In this document: piece after piece, positions 7,680 through 14,866 of the stretch
Layout: every line of letters begins with the position of its first letter
How positions within the stretch are numbered: position 1 is the first letter of the stretch
From: CAYNRA01 sp046296415
Lineage (GTDB): Bacteria; Bacteroidota; Bacteroidia; Cytophagales; Spirosomataceae
Reading direction: 5' to 3'
Assembly: GCA_046296415.1 (NCBI GenBank)
Contig: JBKBLN010000001.1
Span: 372,001 to 436,000, forward strand
Length of the DNA stretch: 64,000 nucleotides
The notes under the pieces: model-generated
What the model was told of the DNA's origin: nothing
Seen by the model: the letters and a program-made list of their open reading frames with translations, nothing else
Database searches by the model: none
Made by a program: the position numbers and the translations under genes

Positions 7680-8200
7680 TGAAATACTTATATCAACTAT
7701 TCTTAGCTTTTAATTCAACTTGGTTGATAGTTGTGGTATTTCTTGTAAAGGAAAAATACAGTTTCAATTTCTTGAATAATTATAGCATTTATTATTCTTG
7801 GATATTATTTGTGTTAACCCCAATAATTTTAACTGCTTTAAGTTTCTTGGTTGCAATAAAATTGCCCAAGGATAGCTTAAAAAGTAGTTCTGTAAGAGAA
7901 ATTGAATTGGCTAATAATAATTTCCTACCAACTTATTTAGGCTATTTTTTTGTTTCACTTGGAGTAAATGATGTTCCTACTTTAATAGTAGTATTTCTAA
8001 TTATTTATGTTTTCACTTTCTTGTCTCAAACATTGTACTTCAATCCTATTTTTTTACTTTTTGGATATCATTTTTATTTCATAAAAACATCAGGTAATGT
8101 GAAAATATTTTTAATTACTAGAAAGCAATTAAAAACACCTGGGGAGATTGGATTTGAAAAACTAAGAAGGATTAACAATTACACATTCATTGATTTATAA
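7676..8200 (+). CDS. Four-helix membrane protein, KwaA-like (Kiwa candidate)
   Basis: 174 residues with about four hydrophobic helices (near 6-24, 40-62, 83-98 and 101-120) and a hydrophilic C-terminal tail from about 137. The segment LSQTLYFNPIFLLFGYHFYF followed by a KIFLITRK strand is the best conserved-looking part and resembles, from memory, KwaA of the Kiwa antiphage system, an inner-membrane sensor of about this size. The start overlaps the upstream stop (ATGATG at 7676-7681 offers two starts). It is followed after 11 bases by a DUF4868-like protein, the arrangement expected for kwaA-kwaB. Alternative: an unrelated small membrane effector. Confidence 0.55.
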   Translation: MMKYLYQLFLAFNSTWLIVVVFLVKEKYSFNFLNNYSIYYSWILFVLTPIILTALSFLVAIKLPKDSLKSSSVREIELANNNFLPTYLGYFFVSLGVNDVPTLIVVFLIIYVFTFLSQTLYFNPIFLLFGYHFYFIKTSGNVKIFLITRKQLKTPGEIGFEKLRRINNYTFIDL

Positions 8201-8211
8201 AAATTTTAAAT

Positions 8212-9024
8212 ATGGCAAATTATATATATGGAAAAGTGAAAAGAAAGCAGAATATTTTCAGAGTAATTGAGACTGAATCTGAAATTTATGAAACAGCAGA
8301 TTTAGTACTAACTGGCGTTGATTATAATCCTGCAACTCTAATTGAAGATGAAGAGCTTTATCAAATAACATATTTTTCAGAATCAGAATTTGTTTTAGAT
8401 TTTCTTCAAGATGATTTAGATTCTGTCAATTATGACCAGATTACAAATGAAGACTTAAAAAAATTGTCCTTTATTTGTACTGTACAAGGCAATCTTTATT
8501 TTTTTCAAATCATAAACTCTAGTTTTTTCATTAGTAAAAAATGGTTTTCAATTGATGAGTTGACACTTGAAACCAATAGACCTATAATAACAATAAATCC
8601 ATTTGCGGACGCAATCTACAATAAGGAAACTGACACGCTATATTTCAAAAAGTTAGCATCTGCCCAAAAAATATTTAAAGGATTGGATCAGTTATATCGT
8701 GCTGCTACAGATGCTGAAACACAAAACTTCTTAGAAAATGATTTCCTCGAAGTTGATGAAAACTTTCAAACTGGGAATGTTACAATACCTAATAGGAAAA
8801 GAATTGCATTAGTAAACGAAATATTGAGTAATTTTTCAGATGATGAAAAACAAGCTATATATAATTACACAAATCAATACGGTCAAGTAACATATGAGAA
8901 TGGCAAGTTTAAAATAGAATCTGATAATGATTTGAAATTTGTATTGTGGGGCATAGAGCAACGCTTTTACACAACTCCAATTGGGGGAGATAAAAGAGTT
9001 GCAAATTCAATTATTAGCATTTAA
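8212..9024 (+). CDS. DUF4868/KwaB-like protein (Kiwa candidate)
   Basis: 270 residues, no signal or membrane helix. The N-terminal half is beta-rich; the C-terminal half (from about 125) runs TINPFADAIYNKETDTLYFK, then KIFKGLDQLYRAATDAETQ, and ends LWGIEQRFYTTPIGGDKRVA. This layout resembles the DUF4868 domain of KwaB, the DNA-binding effector partner of KwaA in Kiwa. Assignment is from recalled family pattern plus pairing with the membrane protein, not a search. Shorter than the E. coli KwaB of about 315 residues. Homologues in Bacteroidota have also carried uninformative database names. Confidence 0.5.
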   Translation: MANYIYGKVKRKQNIFRVIETESEIYETADLVLTGVDYNPATLIEDEELYQITYFSESEFVLDFLQDDLDSVNYDQITNEDLKKLSFICTVQGNLYFFQIINSSFFISKKWFSIDELTLETNRPIITINPFADAIYNKETDTLYFKKLASAQKIFKGLDQLYRAATDAETQNFLENDFLEVDENFQTGNVTIPNRKRIALVNEILSNFSDDEKQAIYNYTNQYGQVTYENGKFKIESDNDLKFVLWGIEQRFYTTPIGGDKRVANSIISI

Positions 9025-9058
9025 GAATAAGTGAAACAAATCACAGAAGATAATCAAA

Positions 9059-9592
9059 ATGAAAATATCAAACGAACAAGCCGAATATTTGCTCAAACTC
9101 CCTAAGAAAATTGTGGAGAAGGAAGTATTACTTAATAATTTAACTATCAATCAAGTTTTTCCTTTCAATCTCCGTTATGAACTCGTTTCAGAACAGGATG
9201 ATGAATTCACATTTTTGTTAGAGATACAGCAAAGTAAAAAGAGTACTATTCGCATCAGTTTTCATCATCAAGAAAATGATAGTAAAACGGGTTTGTTAAG
9301 AGTTGATTATAATAGTGGACATAAAAATCCTGAAAATATAAATGAATTTTTACCCGAAAAATTTCATCCTTATGCAGGTAAATATTTTGACAATAATGAG
9401 CATCATATACATTACCATATTCAGGGGTATAAGTCATTGGCTTGGGCTATTCCTTTAACTGTTGATGAGTTTGAAATAAAAGAAATAAATGATGATGCAA
9501 ACTTCAATAGTACTTTTGCAAATATTATAAAGTCGTTTGCTAAAACTATAAATATTAAAACAAGCATTCAAGTAAATACTCTACTATTGTGA
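9059..9592 (+). CDS. DUF6978-like family protein, partner of the DUF1828 protein
   Basis: 177 residues, soluble, beginning MKISNEQAEYLLKLPKKIVE, with a beta-strand-rich core (FTFLLEIQQSKKSTIRISFH, RVDYNSGHKNPENI) and a HIHYHIQGYKSLAWAIPL stretch containing several His. The opening and the histidine-rich core match my recollection of DUF6978, a family often next to DUF1828 proteins. Function unknown. Its TGA stop overlaps the GTG start of the next gene by four bases (9589-9592), so the two are translationally coupled and probably act as one module, for example toxin/immunity-like or antiphage. Confidence 0.55.
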   Translation: MKISNEQAEYLLKLPKKIVEKEVLLNNLTINQVFPFNLRYELVSEQDDEFTFLLEIQQSKKSTIRISFHHQENDSKTGLLRVDYNSGHKNPENINEFLPEKFHPYAGKYFDNNEHHIHYHIQGYKSLAWAIPLTVDEFEIKEINDDANFNSTFANIIKSFAKTINIKTSIQVNTLLL

Positions 9593-10371
9593 ATTGGATA
9601 GACAACAGTATTAAAGAATATTACAATTGGTTAAGAGAAAAAACCTTTGTAACAAAAGATGAAAGAACTGGGTGGAGTGCTATTTCTACTCCTTTTTTAG
9701 GATTGTTTAATGATAGTATAGAAATATATGCTAAACTGGAGAATGGCAAAATCATATTATCTGATGATGGTTTGACGCTGAACAACCTTGAATTAGCGGG
9801 ATCCCCTATTACACGTTCTTCAAAAAGGAAGGAATGGATGGAAATGGTTTTGTTAAATTATGGAGTATCTCTAATTGACAATGAATTACAAACATCTGGT
9901 AATGAAAAAGATTTTCCACAAAAGAAACATAATTTAATTTGTGCTATTTCTGAAATTTCAGATATGGCAATGATGGCTAAACACACAGTATCTTCTTTAT
10001 TTAGAGAAGATGTAAAAGCATATTTGGACGAACAAAACATTATTTATACACCACAATTTATAGCCAAAGGATCTACTGGAATTGAATTTAATTTTGATTT
10101 TCAAATAGCAGGCCGAAATAAAGAACTAGTGATAAAATCTTTCAATTCTTTAACTAAAATAAATGTTCCGAATTTTCTTTTTGGGTGGGATGATATTAAA
10201 CCAGCAAGAGAGAAAATATCTGGTAAAGAATTGATGGGTTTGGCTATTGTTAATAATGTTGACAAAGAAACAAAGCAAGAATATTTGGATGCTTTAGAAA
10301 GCAAAGGAGCAAAAATTATACTTTGGGATCAAAGACATCAACCAATTATGAAGGAAAAACTTGTTGCATAA
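9589..10371 (+). CDS. DUF1828/DUF1829 domain protein
   Basis: 260 residues from a GTG start coupled to the previous gene. Residues about 20-110 (TGWSAISTPFLGLFNDSIEI, KIILSDDGLTLNNLELAG) are the DUF1828 domain, and about 150-245 (IEFNFDFQIAGRNKELVIKS, NVPNFLFGWDDIKPARE) are the DUF1829 domain. Proteins with this architecture are common in prophages, plasmids and restriction loci; the biochemical role is not established, although a DNA-related or toxin-inhibition role is often suspected. Last accessory gene before hsdR. No membrane or secretion signals. Confidence 0.8.
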   Translation: MNWIDNSIKEYYNWLREKTFVTKDERTGWSAISTPFLGLFNDSIEIYAKLENGKIILSDDGLTLNNLELAGSPITRSSKRKEWMEMVLLNYGVSLIDNELQTSGNEKDFPQKKHNLICAISEISDMAMMAKHTVSSLFREDVKAYLDEQNIIYTPQFIAKGSTGIEFNFDFQIAGRNKELVIKSFNSLTKINVPNFLFGWDDIKPAREKISGKELMGLAIVNNVDKETKQEYLDALESKGAKIILWDQRHQPIMKEKLVA

Positions 10372-10417
10372 ATGAATTGCAAAGCAATCACGAACACCAA
10401 ATTAAAATATAAAAGAA

Positions 10418-13400
10418 GTGAGTAAACCAATAACAGAAGATAGAATAGAAACCTTTGCCATTGAAGTGCTTCAATCTATGGGTTGGGAGTCTGTTCACGG
10501 TTTAATGTTGGCTCCTGGTGCAGAGCAAGCCGAAAGAGAAAATTTTGAGCAAATAGTCTTAATTGAGCGGTTACGCAAATCGGTTGCTATTTTTAATCCA
10601 ACCATTCCAAAAGAGGCACAGGAACAAGCAATTCAAAAGGTATTGCGTATCTATTCTCCTGAATTGTTGGACAACAACGAAACCTTTCATCGGTTACTCA
10701 TTGAAAAGGTAAAAATTCCTTATCAGCAAGACGGTTTTGAACGTAGTTATGAGGTGGCTTTAATTGATTTTCAAAATCCATTAAATAATGAGTTTTTATG
10801 TATCAACCAATACACCATTGTTGAGAAAAATCGGGGCGGCCTTCCGCAAAACAAAAGGCCTGATGTATTGCTGTTTGTAAATGGCTTGCCTTTAGTGGTT
10901 ATTGAACTAAAAAACGCAGCAGACGAAAACGCCACCATACGAAAAGCATTTGAACAGATACAAACCTACAAAGCCACGATTCCAAGTTTATTTACTTACA
11001 ACGCCATTTGCGTCATATCTGACGGAATGGAATGTAAAGCAGGAAGTGTTTCGGCAGGTTTTAGTAGGTATATGACATGGAAGTCTTACGATGGTAAAAA
11101 AGAAGCATCACGATTTATTCCACAGCTAGAAATTCTACTGAAAGGAATGTTGAACCCTTCTACTCTTTTAGATTTGGTTCGCAATTTCATTGTATTTGAA
11201 AAAAGCAAAAAAGAGGATGCTAAAACTGGCATCACACAAATAGAAACCGTTAAGAAATTAGCGGCTTATCATCAATATTATGCTGTAAACAAAGCTGTCC
11301 AATCTTCCATTGTAGCATCGGGTGTAAACGGAGATAAAAGAGGTGGTGTTGTTTGGCATACACAAGGTTCGGGAAAAAGTTTGAGTATGGTTTTTTACTC
11401 AGGCAAACTGATTACAGCACCCGAAATGCAAAACCCAACCCTTTTAGTCATTACTGACCGTAATGATTTGGACGACCAATTATTTGACACCTTTGCAAAC
11501 TCCAAACAACTATTAAGGCAAGAACCCGTTCAAGCAAAAGACAGAGAACATTTAAAGGATTTGTTAAAGGTATCAAGTGGTGGTATAATTTTTACTACTA
11601 TTCAAAAATTTTTACCCGATGCTTCGACAAGCTCTGCATTCGAAAAACTTACTGACAGAAGAAATGTAGTTGTAATAGCAGATGAAGCACACAGAACACA
11701 ATACGGTTTTGAAGCATCCATAAAAGAAGTAAAAGACAAAGAAACCAAAGAAAAAATCGGAGAACGCATTGCGTATGGTTTTGCCAAATATATGCGGGAT
11801 GCTTTACCCAATGCAACTTACATAGGTTTTACAGGAACACCCATTGAAGGAACAGATGTAAATACTCCGCAAGTTTTCGGACAGTATGTGGATGTATATG
11901 ATATTTCACAAGCCGTTGCAGATGGTGCAACAGTTCGAATTTATTACGAGAGCCGTTTAGCAAAAGTAAATTTAGATGAAGAAGGCAAACGCTTGATTGA
12001 AGAATTTGATGCAGAGTTGGAACAAGACGAAGAAATCACAGACCAACAAAAGGCAAAAGCTAAATACACCAAATTGGAAGCGATTGTTGGAAATGAAGAA
12101 CGCATCAAAAATTTAGCGAAAGACATTGTAAACCATTCTGAACAACGCCAACAAGTGTTTGACGGTAAAGGAATGATTGTAGCAATGAGCAGAAGAATTG
12201 CAGCCAATTTATACAAAGAAATTATTGCTTTAAGACCAGAATGGCACAGTGATGATTTAAGTAAAGGTGTTATTAAAGTTGTAATGACTTCAACAAGTGC
12301 TGATGGACCTGAAATGCAACGTCATAATACCACCAAACAGCAGCGTAAAAATTTAGCTGAACGAATGAAAGACCCTGCCGACTCTCTACGTTTGGTGATT
12401 GTTCGTGATATGTGGCTAACAGGTTTTGATGCACCTTGTTTGCATACCCTTTACATTGACAAACCAATGAGAGGTCATAATTTAATGCAAGCTATTGCAA
12501 GGGTTAACCGTGTTTTCAAAGACAAGCCAGGCGGTTTAGTCGTTGATTATTTAGGAATAGCAACAGACCTTAAAAAAGCGTTATCTTTTTATTCAGACGC
12601 AGGAGGTAAAGGCGACCCAACTTTAGATTTAGAAAAGGCAATTGAATTGATGAATGAAAAATATGAGGTAGTTCAGCAATTCTTTAATGAAGAAGCCAAA
12701 ACACAAAAAGACATAGTAGCAGAAGAACCCGAGGCGTATTATGCCAATAGTTTTAAATTTAATTACAAGCGTTTTTTCAATGTTGAATCAAAAGAAAAAA
12801 TGTCAATCATTCTGCAATCAGAAGAACACATTTTAGGCTTAGAAGACGGGAAAGCTAGATTCATAAGAGAAGTAACCTTGTTAAGTCAAGCCTTTGCCTT
12901 ATCTATTCCGCATCCAAGAGCAATGGAAATCAAAGACGACATTGCGTTTTTTCAAGCTGTTAAAGCTCGACTTGTAAAATTTGAAGGTACAGGAGGTGGT
13001 AAATCAGACATTGAAATTGAAACAGCCATCAAGCAAATAGTGGATGAAGCTATAAGTTCAGATAAAGTGATGGATATATTTGAAGCGGCTGGTATGGAAA
13101 AACCAGACATTTCAATTTTATCTGATGAATTTCTTTTGGAAGTAAAAGGAATGAAGCATCAAAATTTGGCTTTAGAACTTTTAAAGAAATTACTGAATGA
13201 CGAAATAAAAACTCGTTCAAAAACCAACCTAGTCAAGAGTAAAAAATTATTGGAAATGTTGGAAGGTGCAATAAAACGTTACCAAAATAACTTATTGACA
13301 ACTGCCGAAATAATTCAAGAACTCATCAACATTGCCAAAGAAATTAAAGAATCTGACAAAGAAGGTGAGCGACTTGGACTTACAAAAGACGAAGTTGCTT

Positions 13401-13666
13401 TTTACAACGCTTTAGAAGTAAATGACAGTGCAGTTATGGTATTGGGTGACGACCAACTAAGAGAAATAGCAAGAGAGATAACTGAAAAAGTAAAAGCGAA
13501 CGCTACAATTGACTGGACAATAAGAGAAAGTGCAAGGGCAAGACTTATGGTTATTGTTAAGCGGACATTGACAAAGTGGGGTTATCCGCCAGACAAACAA
13601 GCCAAAGCAATTGAAACAGTTTTAAAACAAGCAGAATTAATGGCAGACTTCTTTACAAAGGAATAA
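10418..13666 (+). CDS. hsdR: Type I restriction endonuclease subunit R
   Basis: 1082 residues from a GTG start. The HSDR_N nuclease domain holds the PD-(D/E)xK residues in NKRPDVLLFVNGLPLVVIEL and the following Lys at about residues 146-163. The SF2 translocase domain has Walker A HTQGSGKSLS at about 313-322, the DEAH-like box IADEAHRTQYG at about 420, and motif III GFTGTPIEG near 470. The long C-terminal region (about 780-1082) binds the HsdM/HsdS core. It cleaves DNA after ATP-driven translocation. It is separated from hsdS by about 3.8 kb of other genes. Bases 11618-11641 contain a palindrome-like GATGCTTCGACAAGCTC segment discussed in findings. Confidence 0.97.
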   Translation: MSKPITEDRIETFAIEVLQSMGWESVHGLMLAPGAEQAERENFEQIVLIERLRKSVAIFNPTIPKEAQEQAIQKVLRIYSPELLDNNETFHRLLIEKVKIPYQQDGFERSYEVALIDFQNPLNNEFLCINQYTIVEKNRGGLPQNKRPDVLLFVNGLPLVVIELKNAADENATIRKAFEQIQTYKATIPSLFTYNAICVISDGMECKAGSVSAGFSRYMTWKSYDGKKEASRFIPQLEILLKGMLNPSTLLDLVRNFIVFEKSKKEDAKTGITQIETVKKLAAYHQYYAVNKAVQSSIVASGVNGDKRGGVVWHTQGSGKSLSMVFYSGKLITAPEMQNPTLLVITDRNDLDDQLFDTFANSKQLLRQEPVQAKDREHLKDLLKVSSGGIIFTTIQKFLPDASTSSAFEKLTDRRNVVVIADEAHRTQYGFEASIKEVKDKETKEKIGERIAYGFAKYMRDALPNATYIGFTGTPIEGTDVNTPQVFGQYVDVYDISQAVADGATVRIYYESRLAKVNLDEEGKRLIEEFDAELEQDEEITDQQKAKAKYTKLEAIVGNEERIKNLAKDIVNHSEQRQQVFDGKGMIVAMSRRIAANLYKEIIALRPEWHSDDLSKGVIKVVMTSTSADGPEMQRHNTTKQQRKNLAERMKDPADSLRLVIVRDMWLTGFDAPCLHTLYIDKPMRGHNLMQAIARVNRVFKDKPGGLVVDYLGIATDLKKALSFYSDAGGKGDPTLDLEKAIELMNEKYEVVQQFFNEEAKTQKDIVAEEPEAYYANSFKFNYKRFFNVESKEKMSIILQSEEHILGLEDGKARFIREVTLLSQAFALSIPHPRAMEIKDDIAFFQAVKARLVKFEGTGGGKSDIEIETAIKQIVDEAISSDKVMDIFEAAGMEKPDISILSDEFLLEVKGMKHQNLALELLKKLLNDEIKTRSKTNLVKSKKLLEMLEGAIKRYQNNLLTTAEIIQELINIAKEIKESDKEGERLGLTKDEVAFYNALEVNDSAVMVLGDDQLREIAREITEKVKANATIDWTIRESARARLMVIVKRTLTKWGYPPDKQAKAIETVLKQAELMADFFTKE

Positions 13667-13667
13667 G

Positions 13668-13751
13668 CCTACGCTATTGGTGGCACATTTGCAAAACCGC
13701 ACAAGCCCAATGCTAAAGCCAAGTTTTGCAAATGAGCCACCAAGCCAACGC
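13668..13751 (+). repeat. 21-bp inverted repeat with flanking GCC(T/A)ACGC, right boundary of the island
   Basis: Bases 13677-13697 (TTGGTGGCACATTTGCAAAAC) and 13723-13743 are reverse complements with one mismatch in 21, around a 25-base loop. The repeat is flanked by GCCTACGC on the left and GCCAACGC (13744-13751) on the right. It begins 11 bases after the hsdR stop. The folded form recalls attC-like recombination sites, and the words GCACATTTGC and CCAACGC recur at the left edge of the island (3737-3760). It lacks a T-run, so it is not a plain intrinsic terminator. Confidence 0.75.
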
Positions 13752-14404
13752 ACTAAGACAGACACGAAATGACAATGAACAAACACCACAGAAAAGAAGG
13801 GCAGCTGGTAACACATAAGCCTTAAACACCCGTAGCAAAGCAAACCAGAGATATACTCTTGTCTTGAACGAAGCTTCGGGGGTTATGGGGTTTTAATTCG
13901 GATCGTTAATATTTTGGGGTGTATTTTTTACAGCAGATTTAAGTTTTTTGGTATCCCCCAAGCAAGTACATAGTGCCTTGTAATCTCACGGAGTGAGATC
14001 TTCGCCTATGAAAAAGATAGGGTCAAAGACAAAGATTGGGAATCATTCGTTGTCAATAAGGCCTCAAGCTAAGCTGGTGTGCAGTCTTCACTGTGAGTGG
14101 CACGGAATTCCGGAGGTGAATTTTGACTATCAGCGACGTAAGAATAAGGAAGTTCAAACCATATCATCCGCTTCGACTTTATCGAGCTCGGCTGAGATCC
14201 GTTGGATGGTGGGGGATATTTTTTCTGAATCGCTACCGAACTCAGGTAAAATGACTAGGCTGGGAGCTGCGTGGATTGGGCTGTTCTCTTTGATGGCTAC
14301 AATGAAATGACGCCCCACTAAAATAAAGAGGTCTGGCTGGAAAAATCGTTACCGTGATTGGATGCTGTATGCAAATGGCATCGCCCACAAACCACGGGGT
14401 ACTA
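13752..14404. other. Long gene-free or degraded stretch to the right of the island
   Basis: No recognisable gene. ATCTCAC-GGA-GTGAGAT (13983-13999) is a 7-bp hairpin. A 105-codon plus-strand frame (GTG at 13993 to 14310) and a shorter minus-strand frame (about 14335-14160, containing VILPEFGSDSEKI) are open, and another frame around 14000-14060 ends EKDRVKDKDWESFVV. None matches a family I know. It may hold remnants of genes lost when the island arrived. Confidence 0.35.
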
Positions 14405-14433
14405 GTGGAGACGTAGCATGGCTACGTCTCTAC
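14405..14433. repeat. REP-like palindrome (GAGACGTAGC type)
   Basis: GAGACGTAGC (14408-14417) and GCTACGTCTC (14421-14430) pair perfectly around ATG; the element begins GTG and ends TAC. Palindromes of this GTAGAGACGTAGC class are common intergenic REP-like repeats in Bacteroidota. It lies 21 bases beyond the stop of the minus-strand DUF3127 gene and may act as its transcript end. Confidence 0.7.
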
Positions 14434-14454
14434 CAAGTCAAAATGAATTTTCAA

Positions 14455-14814
14455 TTAAAACGGCAAATCATCATCTCCTGTGAATTCCGAGGTAAATGCC
14501 GGTGGCGCCGGAGCCGCCATAGGGGCTGAGGCACCCTCTTGGCCACCTGCCGTCATCATGTCGATCCGCCAAGCTTTTACATCGGTGTACCAACGGCCAT
14601 TGTATTCCCGACTTTCCACATCGAAAAATACATTCACTTGGTTGCCCACTTGTAGCTTCTCGGCCTCAATTTTATCTCCCCACACCGCAATACATACTTT
14701 CTTTGGGTACTGCGCGTCGGTTTCCAGTACAAAATCCTGTTTCTTCCAAGGACCATTCTTTCCTTCTCCCGTCTGTAAAGGCAAAAGCTGAATGATTTTT
14801 CCGGCGATTTCCAT
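14455..14814 (-). CDS. DUF3127 domain protein (OB-fold, SSB-like tail)
   Basis: 119 residues starting MEIAGKIIQLLPLQTGEGKN. The core (PWKKQDFVLETDAQYPKKVC, NQVNVFFDVESREYNGRWYT) is the DUF3127 domain, an OB-like fold common in Bacteroidota. The C-terminal 25 residues are Ala/Pro-rich linker ending in DDDLPF, which closely copies the acidic tip of single-stranded DNA-binding proteins that recruits repair proteins. A role in ssDNA binding or repair is inferred. Divergent from the next gene with a 52-base gap. Confidence 0.85.
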   Translation of the reverse strand: MEIAGKIIQLLPLQTGEGKNGPWKKQDFVLETDAQYPKKVCIAVWGDKIEAEKLQVGNQVNVFFDVESREYNGRWYTDVKAWRIDMMTAGGQEGASAPMAAPAPPAFTSEFTGDDDLPF

Positions 14815-14866
14815 GCGTGTCTGTTTTTTTAAAATATAACTTTACAAAAATACCAATTTTTGCCGG

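Noticed and set aside
3259..13751. tRNA gene as attachment site of the island
   Set aside because: No tRNA-like cloverleaf or CCA end was found at either edge.
13993..14310. 105-codon ORF right of the island as a gene
   Set aside because: It starts with GTG inside a hairpin, is rich in Ser and Lys without domain pattern, and competing frames look equally open; kept only as an unexplained interval.
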